This document shows positions 54,193 through 63,000 of a stretch of DNA of 64,000 nt, piece after piece. The stretch's first letter is position 1, and each line of letters starts with the position of its first letter. Below the pieces are notes generated by a model that searched no databases, was not told the origin of the DNA, and saw nothing but the letters and a program-made list of their open reading frames with translations. The position numbers and the translations under genes were made by a program. The stretch is from Verrucomicrobiota bacterium (GTDB lineage: Bacteria; Verrucomicrobiota; Verrucomicrobiia; CAIQCK01): NCBI GenBank assembly GCA_016222825.1, contig JACRQF010000019.1:62001-126000 (forward strand), given 5' to 3'.

Positions 54193-55404
54193 ATGAAATG
54201 TCTCTATCTCGACTGCGTCGGCGGCATCAGCGGCGACATGCTTATCGGCGCGCTGATTGATCTCGGCCTTGACCTCAAGGCGCTCCGCCGCGAGTTGGCG
54301 AAGCTGGCGCTTGACGAATTTGAAATCTCGGCCGCGCGCGGCGTCCGGCAGGGCATCAGTGGGACCAAGTTCGATGTCGCCGTCCACAAGCACGACCACC
54401 ACCATCATCACCACGAGCACGACCATCACGGGCGGAGCTTCAACGACATCCAGCGGCTGATCGAGTCCTCCAAGCTCAGCGCCGAGGTGAAGCGGCGCGC
54501 CATCGGCGCGTTCCGGCGGTTGGCGGTGGCGGAGGGAAAAATCCACGGCGTCGCGCCGGAGAAGGTCCACTTCCACGAAGTCGGCGCGGTGGACAGCATC
54601 GTGGACTTCGTCGGCGCGTGCATCGGGCTGCGCGCGCTGGGCGTCGAGCGGGTCGTCGCCTCCGCGCCGCTGCGGACAGGCTTCGGCTTCGTGGACTGCG
54701 CGCACGGGCGGTTTCCCGTGCCCGCGCCGGCGACGGTGGAGTTGCTCAAGGGCGTGCCGACGTTCGCCGGCGACGAAGAGGCGGAGTTGATCACGCCGAC
54801 GGGCGCGGCGCTGCTGCGGGAGTTCGCGGCGGAATTCGGGCCAATGCCGCCGATGGCGGTGCGGGCGGTGGGCTACGGTCTCGGCTCGCGCAACCTGCCG
54901 AAGTCGCCGAACGTCCTGCGCGCGTTGCTCGGCGACAGCGCCGTCGGCGACGGGCGCGAGTCCGACCGCGTGGCGGTGTTGGAGACCAACCTCGACGACG
55001 TGAGCGCGCAGGTGCTCGGCGACGTGATGGACAAGGCGCTCGCCGCAGGCGCGCTCGATGTGTTCCACACGCCGATCCAGATGAAGAAGAACCGGCCGGG
55101 CGTGTTGTTGAGCGTGCTCTGCGCGCCCGCCGACGCCGACCGGCTCTCGCGCCTGTTGCTGGAAAACACGACGGCGTTCGGCGTCCGGCGCACCGACGCG
55201 CAGCGGCTCAAACTCGACCGCGAGATCGTGGTGGTGAAGACCGCGTTTGGCCGCATCGAAGTGAAAGTTGGCCGACTCGGAGGCAGGATTGTCTCGGCGT
55301 CGCCGGAGTTCGAGTCCTGCAAGAGCGCCGCGGCGAAGGCGAAGGTGCCGGTGCGCCGGGTGCTGACCGCCGCGCTGGCGGAGGCGGAGAAACTGTATGA
55401 TTGA
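54193..55404 (+). CDS. larC: Nickel pincer cofactor synthesis protein LarC
   Basis: A 403-residue CTP-dependent nickel insertase-type protein. LarC inserts nickel into the pyridinium pincer cofactor of lactate racemase-family enzymes. The N-terminal MKCLYLDCVGGISGDMLIGA and the VHFHEVGAVDSIVDFVGA block are typical. A His-rich stretch (HKHDHHHHHHEHDHH) near residue 65 probably binds nickel, and ELITPTGAALLREF, TNLDDVSAQVLGDVMDKAL and MKKNRPGVLLSVLC follow. In Lactobacillus larC is read through a programmed frameshift; here it is a single uninterrupted frame. No larB, larE or larA lies in the window. The 3' end overlaps the Trm112-like gene by 8 bp. Confidence 0.92.
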   Translation: MKCLYLDCVGGISGDMLIGALIDLGLDLKALRRELAKLALDEFEISAARGVRQGISGTKFDVAVHKHDHHHHHHEHDHHGRSFNDIQRLIESSKLSAEVKRRAIGAFRRLAVAEGKIHGVAPEKVHFHEVGAVDSIVDFVGACIGLRALGVERVVASAPLRTGFGFVDCAHGRFPVPAPATVELLKGVPTFAGDEEAELITPTGAALLREFAAEFGPMPPMAVRAVGYGLGSRNLPKSPNVLRALLGDSAVGDGRESDRVAVLETNLDDVSAQVLGDVMDKALAAGALDVFHTPIQMKKNRPGVLLSVLCAPADADRLSRLLLENTTAFGVRRTDAQRLKLDREIVVVKTAFGRIEVKVGRLGGRIVSASPEFESCKSAAAKAKVPVRRVLTAALAEAEKLYD

Positions 55405-55579
55405 AAAAGCGTTGCTCGACATCCTCGTCTGCCCGAAGTGCAAGTCCGTGGTGAAGGTGGAAGGCGACCGGCTGGCCTGCCAGAACGCCGCGTGCGGCTT
55501 GCGCTACCCGATCCGCGACGGCATCCCGATCATGCTGATTGACGAAGCCGAAAAGCCCGGCGAAGCGCGCAAGCCGTAA
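55397..55579 (+). CDS. Trm112-like zinc-ribbon protein
   Basis: A 60-residue Trm112 family protein, a small zinc-binding partner that activates methyltransferases in some organisms. ILVCPKCKSVVKVEGDRLAC gives a CPxC knuckle, then QNAACGLRYPIRDGIPIMLI contains the conserved Y-P-I-R-D-G-I-P signature. It overlaps larC by 8 bp, so it is likely co-expressed, though no methyltransferase gene is adjacent. Confidence 0.9.
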   Translation: MIEKALLDILVCPKCKSVVKVEGDRLACQNAACGLRYPIRDGIPIMLIDEAEKPGEARKP

Positions 55580-55641
55580 GGCGGCCGGGGCGGCGGAAGC
55601 TGAGCTTGACGCGGCGGCGCGGGTTCGGGAATCTCGTGGGC

Positions 55642-56919
55642 ATGAGCCAGCACCCAGCACGGACGGTTGTTCTCCCACAAGCTTTGGTTTTGCGACTCGC
55701 GCTCGCAATGTTGGCGGTTTTCGTGGGCGGCCGCGCGTTGGCGGCGGAGCCGTGGTGGCCGGAGTTCCACGGGCCAAGCCGCGACAACCGTTCGCGCGAT
55801 ACCAGACTGCTGAAAGAATGGCCAAAGGACGGGCCGAAGCTGCTCTGGAAGTTCTCCGACTGTGGCAAGGGCTTCGCGTGTGTTTCGATTGCCGAAGGGG
55901 TGATGTTCACGACCGGTGATTTCGACGACGACCTGATGGTGTTGGCGGTGGACCTGAACGGGAAGCTGAAGTGGAAATCGCCGAACGGCCGGGCGTGGAA
56001 GGGCGCGCAGCCCGGCGCGCGCACGACGCCCACCTACAACGATGGCGTAGTTTACCAGATGAACGCCCACGGGTTGCTAACGGCTTTCACGGCAGCGACT
56101 GGCAAGCCACTCTGGTCGGTGGACCTCAAGGAACGCTTCGACGCTCGCTCCGGCGGCTGGGGTTTTACCGAGAACGTCATCATCGAGGGTGACATGCTGC
56201 TTTGCACGCCGGGCGGGACCAAAGGCCGCGTGGTGGCGCTCAACAAGAAAACCGGCGCGACGATCTGGGCCAACACTGACATTACCGACCGCGCCGCCTA
56301 CACGTCGCCAATCGTCGTCACGCACGGCGGCGTGCGTCAGTTCATCACACTGGCGCACGAAACCATCCTGAGCGTGGACGTGCGCGCGGGCAAGTTGCTC
56401 TGGAACCACTTGCATCCGAGCACCTGCGACCAGAACGTCACCTCGCCGATCTTCCACGACGGCGCGGTCTATGTGACGAGCGGCCACAAGGCCGGCGGGC
56501 GCATGGTGAAGATCAACGCCGACGGCCGGGGCGTGACGGAGGCATGGTTCGGCACCGACCTCGACAACTGCCACGGCGGCGTGATGTTGCTCGACGGCTA
56601 TCTTTACGGCAGCGGCTGCCGGCTCTACAAGAAGGGCCTCGTCTGTCTGGAGTTCGCCACTGGCAAAACGCTGTATAACGCCCGCGAGATCGGCAAAACG
56701 TCGGTCAGCTACGCCGACGGCCGGCTGTATTGCCTCGGCAACGATTGCTCCATGTCGTTGGTGGACGTGACGCCGCAGCGCGCCACGGTCGTCAGCCGCT
56801 TCATGCCGCCGTGGGAGAACAAACCACCATGCCTTTCGCATCCGGTGATTTGTGACGGCCGACTTTACATCCGCCACTTGAACGAACTGCTCGCCTACGA
56901 TGTGCGCGCTGGTCATTAA
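55642..56919 (+). CDS. Exported PQQ-type beta-propeller protein
   Basis: A 425-residue secreted protein. The start ATG 55642 gives a signal peptide (LVLRLALAMLAVFVGGRALA). The W-P-x-F-H-G-P opening (WWPEFHGPSRDNRSRD), repeated D-L-N-G-K/A-T-G-K motifs (AVDLNGKLKWKS, FTAATGKPLWSVDL, EFATGKTLYNAREI) and GDMLLCTPGGTKGRVVALNK mark a BamB/PQQ-like repeat. It is a second member of the type seen at 25211 and is similarly not assigned a ligand. Leading the following ADH gene by 20 bp, it may belong to the same transcript. Confidence 0.85.
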   Translation: MSQHPARTVVLPQALVLRLALAMLAVFVGGRALAAEPWWPEFHGPSRDNRSRDTRLLKEWPKDGPKLLWKFSDCGKGFACVSIAEGVMFTTGDFDDDLMVLAVDLNGKLKWKSPNGRAWKGAQPGARTTPTYNDGVVYQMNAHGLLTAFTAATGKPLWSVDLKERFDARSGGWGFTENVIIEGDMLLCTPGGTKGRVVALNKKTGATIWANTDITDRAAYTSPIVVTHGGVRQFITLAHETILSVDVRAGKLLWNHLHPSTCDQNVTSPIFHDGAVYVTSGHKAGGRMVKINADGRGVTEAWFGTDLDNCHGGVMLLDGYLYGSGCRLYKKGLVCLEFATGKTLYNAREIGKTSVSYADGRLYCLGNDCSMSLVDVTPQRATVVSRFMPPWENKPPCLSHPVICDGRLYIRHLNELLAYDVRAGH

Positions 56920-56939
56920 CCTCCGCCGCCAGACAAGTC

Positions 56940-57986
56940 ATGAAAGCGCTGGTTCTCAAAGCTTACAAAGGGTTCGCCATCGAAGACATGCCGGTGCCGG
57001 AGTTCGGGCCGGACGAGGTGCTCATCGCCGTGAAGGCGTGCGGCATTTGCGGCAGCGACGTGCATGGCATGGATGGCAGCACCGGCCGGCGCGTGCCGCC
57101 GATCATCATGGGCCACGAAGCGGCGGGCGTGATCGCGAAGACCGGCGGCGCGGTGACGGCTTGGAAACCGGGCGACCGCGTGACGTTCGACTCGACCATC
57201 TACTGCGGCCAGTGCGACTTCTGCCACGTGGGCCGGATCAACCTTTGCAGCAACCGCCGCGTGCTCGGCGTTTCGTGCGACGAATACCGCCAGCACGGCG
57301 CGTTCGCGGAGTTCGTCGCCGTGCCGACGCGCATCCTCTATCGCCTGCCGGACGCGCTGCCTTTCGAGCACGCCGCGCTGGTGGAGCCGCTTTCCATCGC
57401 GCTTCACGCTACGCGGCTCGCACAGGTGTCGCGCGGCGAGGCGGCCGTGGTGATTGGCGCGGGTATCATTGGACTGATGCTGGTGCAGGCGTTACGTGTG
57501 GCGGGCTGCGAGCAGATCATCGTGGTGGACGTTGCGCCGGATCGACTTGCGGTGGCGGCCCAACTCGGTGCGACCGCCACCATCAACTCCGCCAACGCCG
57601 ACGCGATTGCGGAAATCCTCTGGCTCACCAACAAACGCGGCGCGGACCACGCTTTCGAGGCCGTTGGCGTCACGGCGACGGTGGACCTCGCCGTGCGCGG
57701 CGTGCGCAAAGGCGGCGCGGTGACGCTTGTGGGCAACGTCACGCCGAAGGTGGAACTGCCGCTGCAAATTGCGGTGGCACGTGAACTGACGATCCGCGGT
57801 TCGTGCGCATCGAGCGGCGAGTATGCCGACTGCCTCGACCTGCTGGGCCGCGGCGCGGTGCAAGCGGCTCCGCTTGTCAGCGCGGTCGCGCCGCTCGCGG
57901 AGGGCGCGGCGTGGTTTGATCGGCTCTACCGCAAGGAGCCGGGCTTGATGAAGGTCATCTTGAAGCCAACGGAACAACAGCCATGA
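56940..57986 (+). CDS. Zinc-dependent alcohol dehydrogenase (sorbitol dehydrogenase-like)
   Basis: A 348-residue medium-chain dehydrogenase. The catalytic zinc site is C in VKACGICGSDVHGMDG with GHEAAGVI, and the structural zinc Cys cluster is CGQCDFCHVGRINLC. The NAD-binding Rossmann part begins at AAVVIGAGIIGLMLVQAL and is followed by the cofactor-specifying acidic residue in IIVVDVAPDRL. Sorbitol/threonine dehydrogenase-like members are closest by eye; the substrate is not determinable. It overlaps the SDR gene by ATGA. Confidence 0.9.
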   Translation: MKALVLKAYKGFAIEDMPVPEFGPDEVLIAVKACGICGSDVHGMDGSTGRRVPPIIMGHEAAGVIAKTGGAVTAWKPGDRVTFDSTIYCGQCDFCHVGRINLCSNRRVLGVSCDEYRQHGAFAEFVAVPTRILYRLPDALPFEHAALVEPLSIALHATRLAQVSRGEAAVVIGAGIIGLMLVQALRVAGCEQIIVVDVAPDRLAVAAQLGATATINSANADAIAEILWLTNKRGADHAFEAVGVTATVDLAVRGVRKGGAVTLVGNVTPKVELPLQIAVARELTIRGSCASSGEYADCLDLLGRGAVQAAPLVSAVAPLAEGAAWFDRLYRKEPGLMKVILKPTEQQP

Positions 57987-58774
57987 ACACCAACCTCTTT
58001 GATCTCACCGGCCTCGTTGCCATGGTCACCGGCACGAGCCGCGGGCTGGGACAGTATCTCGGCCGCGCGCTCGCCCGCGCCGGCGCGGACCTCGTCATCA
58101 CCAGCCGTGACGCGGCGACGCTCGTGTCGTTTCAACGCGAGATCGAATCGCTCGGCCGGCGGGCGTTGCCGCTGGCGCTCGACGTGCGCGACCACGACAG
58201 CATCCAGCGCGCGGTCGCGGCGGCGGTGGCGCACTACGGGAAGATAGACATCCTGGTGAACAACGCCGGCTGCAACGTCCGCAAGCCGGCGCTCGACGTG
58301 ACGTGGGACGACTGGAACCTCGTGCTCGACACCAATCTGCGCGGCGCTTTCTTCGTCGCGCAAGCGGTGGCGCGGCACATGATCGGGCGGAAATATGGGC
58401 GCATCATCAACATCGGCTCCGTGACGTGCGTCGCCGGCTACGCGGGCCTCGCTCCCTACGGCGCAAGCCGCGGCGGCGTGAAGCAACTCACCATGAGCCT
58501 CGCCGACGATTGGGGAGTCCACGGCGTCACTGTGAATTGCCTCGCGCCCGGCTGGTTCAAGACCGCGCAGAACGCGGTGATGTATGAGAACCAGGAGTGG
58601 GTCGAGTATCTCTGCGACCGCATTCCGCTGAAGCGTCCCGGCCAGCCACAGGACCTCGACGGCGCGGTTGTGTTTCTGGCGTCGGAGGCGAGCGGCTACG
58701 TCACCGGCCAGACGTTGCTGGTGGACGGCGGCATTTCCACCGGCGCGACGCGCGCGATGCCGAAGAAGAAGTAG
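57983..58774 (+). CDS. Short-chain dehydrogenase/reductase (YxxxR variant)
   Basis: A 263-residue SDR. The cofactor motif is MVTGTSRGLGQYLGRALARA, the NNAG motif is ILVNNAGCN, the catalytic Ser is in NIGSVTCVAG, and the C-terminal EASGYVTGQTLLVDGG is normal. The active-site Tyr is in APYGASRGGVKQLTMSLA: the canonical Y-x-x-x-K reads Y-G-A-S-R, with Arg replacing the catalytic Lys. Gluconate 5-dehydrogenase-like enzymes are the nearest by overall pattern. It is translationally coupled to the ADH gene. Confidence 0.86.
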   Translation: MNTNLFDLTGLVAMVTGTSRGLGQYLGRALARAGADLVITSRDAATLVSFQREIESLGRRALPLALDVRDHDSIQRAVAAAVAHYGKIDILVNNAGCNVRKPALDVTWDDWNLVLDTNLRGAFFVAQAVARHMIGRKYGRIINIGSVTCVAGYAGLAPYGASRGGVKQLTMSLADDWGVHGVTVNCLAPGWFKTAQNAVMYENQEWVEYLCDRIPLKRPGQPQDLDGAVVFLASEASGYVTGQTLLVDGGISTGATRAMPKKK

Positions 58775-58813
58775 CTGCGGCAGACAACAAGAACCAAATC
58801 ATTCATCACGACC

Positions 58814-60019
58814 ATGAACGACCGGGAACGATTCATTGCCACGATGCATTACCAGCCGCGCGACCGCGCGCCGCTCTATGATTTCAGTTTCTGGGAAGAG
58901 ACGCTGGCGAGATGGCAGAATGAGGGATTGCCGCGTAGCGTCACGCGGCAGAACGTCGCCGATTGCTTCGGGTTCGACGTGAGCCTCTTCGGCGGCGACC
59001 TCGCGTGGCACACTGGCTGTAACGTCGGGCTGTCGCCGGCGTTTGAGGTGAAGGTGCTGGAGGACCGCGGCGAATCCGAACTCCTCCAGCAGCCCGACGG
59101 CGCGCGCGTGGTGAAGAAGAAGGTGATGAGTTCGATCCCGATGCACGACAGTCATTTGCTCGTGGACCGGCAGACGTGGCGGGAGCATTACAAATGGCGG
59201 CTTGACCCGACCCATCCCGACCGTTTCCCGAAGGCGGAACCGCAATTTCGCTACGGCACCGCGGGCGTCGTCGCGATGCTCGACAACACCTGCATGGGAT
59301 GGGACGAGCGCGTGGCGTTCTGGCGCGACCCGCAGCGCCCGCACCCGATCATCCTGCCCGGCGGCAGCCTCTACGGATGGATTCGGAACTGGATGGGCGT
59401 CGAGAATGTTTCGATGGTCGTCTATGACGATCCGGCGTGGTTCGAGGAGATGGTCGAGACGGTCGCGGACTGCATCGTCGGCGTGCTCCAGCGCATCCTC
59501 GGCACGGGCGCGCAGTTCGAGGCGTGCGCGGTGTGGGAGGACATGTGCTACAACACCGGTCCGCTGCTCGGCCCGGAGCATTTCAAACGGTTCCTCGTGC
59601 CGCACTACAAACGCATCACCGGCCTCCTGCGTCGCCACGGCGTGGATGTCTGCTGGGTGGATTGCGACGGCAAGATAGACGCGCTCGCGCCGCTTTGGCT
59701 CGACGCGGGCGTGAACTGCATGTTCCCCATCGAGGTCGGCACGTGGAACGGCGATGCCGTCGCGTTCCGTCGCGAATACGGCAAGGAGATGCTCATCATC
59801 GGCAGCGTGGACAAGCACATGCTCGCGCGCACCAAAGCCGACATCACGCGCGAGATGGCGCGCCTGACGCCGCTGGTGGAGGAAGGCGGCTTCATTCCCA
59901 CGCCCGACCACCGCGTTCCGCCCGATGTGTCGCTGGAGAACTACCTGTTCTACTGCGAAGAAGCGCGGAGGATTTGGGGGTGCGGCGTAAACCTGAAGCC
60001 GATGCGCTTCGGAAACTGA
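58814..60019 (+). CDS. Uroporphyrinogen decarboxylase (URO-D) family protein
   Basis: A 401-residue URO-D-fold protein. The opening RERFIATMHYQPRDRAPLYD is typical of the non-heme URO-D family in Verrucomicrobia/Planctomycetes. VCWVDCDGKIDALAPLWLDA, with MFPIEVGTWNGDAVAFRREY, and the late GSVDKHMLARTKADITREMA with GGFIPTPDHRVPPDVSLENY are conserved. Family members include corrinoid-dependent methyltransferases, which is why heme synthesis should not be assumed. It follows the SDR after 39 bp, so it may belong to the same small catabolic set. Confidence 0.84.
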   Translation: MNDRERFIATMHYQPRDRAPLYDFSFWEETLARWQNEGLPRSVTRQNVADCFGFDVSLFGGDLAWHTGCNVGLSPAFEVKVLEDRGESELLQQPDGARVVKKKVMSSIPMHDSHLLVDRQTWREHYKWRLDPTHPDRFPKAEPQFRYGTAGVVAMLDNTCMGWDERVAFWRDPQRPHPIILPGGSLYGWIRNWMGVENVSMVVYDDPAWFEEMVETVADCIVGVLQRILGTGAQFEACAVWEDMCYNTGPLLGPEHFKRFLVPHYKRITGLLRRHGVDVCWVDCDGKIDALAPLWLDAGVNCMFPIEVGTWNGDAVAFRREYGKEMLIIGSVDKHMLARTKADITREMARLTPLVEEGGFIPTPDHRVPPDVSLENYLFYCEEARRIWGCGVNLKPMRFGN

Positions 60020-60084
60020 GCCGACGCCCGTCTCGTTGCAGTTTTCCTGTAACAAATCCTCGGATTCGCTTCTGAGGTAGGTGT

Positions 60085-63000
60085 ATGAATACGTCTCAGG
60101 CGAATCCGGCCATGCCAAACGGAAACCAATGCCCTCAGTGCGGCGCCCCGTTGCCGGCGGGCGCGCTGGCGGGGCTTTGCCCGGCCTGCCTGCTCAAGCA
60201 AGGCGCGGCGGGCGACACCGCCAGCGGGCCGCAAGCTGCAACATTCGTGCCGCCGACTCCAGCGGATTTGGCGGCGAAGTTCCCACAATTGGATATCCTC
60301 GAACTGTTGGGTCGTGGCGGCATGGGCGCGGTCTATAAGGCGCGCCAGAAACACCTCGACCGGCTCGTGGCGTTGAAGGTCCTGCCGCCGAGCGTCGCGA
60401 ATGACCCGTCGTTCGCTGAACGCTTCGCTCGCGAAGCGAAGGCGCTGGCCAAGCTCCACCATCAGAACATTGTCACGCTCTACGAGTTCGGCCAAGCCGA
60501 CGGCCTCTTCTACTTCCTGATGGAGTTCGTGGACGGCGTGACGCTGCGGCAGTTGCTCAACGCGGGCCGGCTCGCGCCGAAGGAGGCGCTGGCCATCGTG
60601 CCGCAGATTTGCGACGCGCTCCAGTTCGCCCACGACCGCGGCATTGTTCACCGCGACATCAAGCCGGAGAACATCCTGCTCAGCAAAGACGGCGTGGTGA
60701 AGATCGCCGATTTCGGCGTCGCGAAGATTGTAGCGGCGGTCTCTGACCGCCGCGATGCCGAAAGGACGGAACATCGGCGGTCAGAGACCGCCGCTACAGG
60801 CGTCGTCGGCACCCCGCAATACATGGCGCCGGAGCAGCGCGAACATCCGCAAGCCGTGGACCATCGCGCCGACATCTACTCGCTTGGCGTCGTGTTCTAC
60901 CAGATGCTCACCGGCGAACTGCCCACGGGCAAATTTGTGCCGCCGTCGAGGAAGGTTGTCATTGACGTGCGCCTCGACGAGGTCGTCCTGCGCGCGCTGG
61001 AAAAGGAACCGGAGCGCCGCTACCAGACCGCCGCCGAAGTGAGGACGCAGGTGGAGACGGTCATCAGCACGTCAACGCCAAGCGCACCGCAACGCTCGCC
61101 ACTGGCGCGAGGTTTGAGATGGCTTCAGGAGTTGCTGCTGCTCACCCATCCGCCGATTCTGTTTCCGCAATCGCCGCGTTTTCGCGAAGCGTATTCGCAC
61201 ATGACAAAAGATGAGCGTATGGAAGATGGACGACGTTTTGCGCTCGCAGGACTGCTTTTCATCGCGCTCAGTGTCCCCATCGGCTTGTTGTTGGACGCGC
61301 CGAACCCGGCGCGGTGGTTGTTTGCTGCTCTCTCGGTTATTGCTCTCGCGTCATTGCTTCCGAAGTGGCGCAAGATGCGGCGGGAGTTTGTCGCCTCCAC
61401 GGGATGGGCACGTGCGCATGGCATCACTGCCGATCAGCTCAAGGCAGATGACGGTCGAGCGGCGCACGCTGGTGTGCCGGCTTCAGCCGGCGTTGGCGGA
61501 GGCGTTTTGCGGAGAAGCCTGTCTTTATTCGTGGAGCGCGACGGGCAGCGGTATCTCTACTGGCCGGGCGTGTTAATGTTCTGCGGGACGCTCGGTGTGG
61601 CGGTATTGGGTGTCAATCTCATGATAGCACTGGTGGTGTGGTTGGTAACGGGGAGTCTGGTGTTCCAACCCCGCGAATTGCCGTGGGTGCTTATTTTGGT
61701 GGCAGTGTGCTTCCTCATGCGCGTTGCGGCGATGAAACTGGGCGCGAGTGCCGCAGCCGCGCTGCCAGCCAAAGTCAGCACGGTAAGGAAGGTCATCGCT
61801 GCATTGCTGGCTCTAGCAGTTGCCGGTGTCGTGGCGGTAGGCGTGGCGTTCCTCGCCCCGACATGGACGCTAATGATGCCCGCGACCGCGTTCGAGCCTG
61901 CCAGTTCATGGAACGAGATGTCGCGCATGACGGTCTGGATCGCCATCGCTGTCGCGGTAGGTTGGTTCGTCATCCGCCGCGGCTGGGGCGTGACGAAGAA
62001 ACCGCGGCTGCCGCTGGTCGGGAATTGCGATGGACAGCGGGTGATTCACTGGCCTGCGGCGTGGATCGCGATGCTTCAGATCGTCATGATTGTTGGTGTG
62101 CTGTGGTTTGCGGGAGCCAGCGCATCCATCATCGCTTTCATCACCTTCCTTCTCCTGCTGAAACTGGCGATCTCGCTGCTTCGAGGTTGGGCGATGCCGC
62201 TGGAACAGTTGTCCAAGTTGGATCCACAGGCCGCTGCCAGTGCGCGGCATCGCGGACGCAAGTTGTTCTGGGAGATTTTGATTGGCGTGGCGATCGCACT
62301 GGCCCTGCGCACATGGGTCGTCGCGCCGTATTATGCCGCGTCGGATGTTGTCGCGCCGGAGATTCCACGGCAGAGCTACGTCTTGGTTTACAAACTGGCC
62401 CACGCCTACGCGCCCGGCGATATCATCGTCTATAAAGCGGACGGCAAGGCCGTGCTCGGTCGCGTGGCACAGGCGGGGCCGTCGAATGGCGCGCTCCAGA
62501 TCGAGCGGCGCAACCAATCGCCCCAGTCCGTTCCCCTATCCAGCATCGTCGGCAAGGTGATCTTCAACACGCGGGCCGCCGCTCACTCGGTTGGGCCGCC
62601 TAGCATGTCGCAGCAAGCCACTGCCGGTCCCGGCATCTCAATGGCGAAAGGAGGGCGCGGCAGGGCCGTCATCGAGGGTCGTGGTGCGCCGGGTGGAAGG
62701 CTCGTTTTTCAGGTCGGCAAAGGCTCTCTGAGCTGTGATTTTGTCAACGACTCACCCTTTACGGCCACCATTGAGCGCGAGTGGTGGGGAGGGGGACTGA
62801 GCTTCTTCGTCAAGGATTCCTGCGGCAACGTGCTCCTGACCCTCAGCGGCAGCAGGGTTGGACCCATGATCGAGCATCAACGGGGCCGGGTTGTCTTCCG
62901 CGAAGGCACACCGTCGCCCGAACCGGACGGCTCGTATGTCCTCGGCGAGTTCCGGCCTGAAACCGGCGCGCCGTTGCCCATCGCAGTGCGCATCCAGAAG

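Noticed and set aside
60048-60077. TGTAAC followed by GCTTCTGA upstream of the kinase, resembling an ECF-sigma promoter
   Set aside because: Only the -35-like part is good; the -10 side does not match well and there is no second example to support it.
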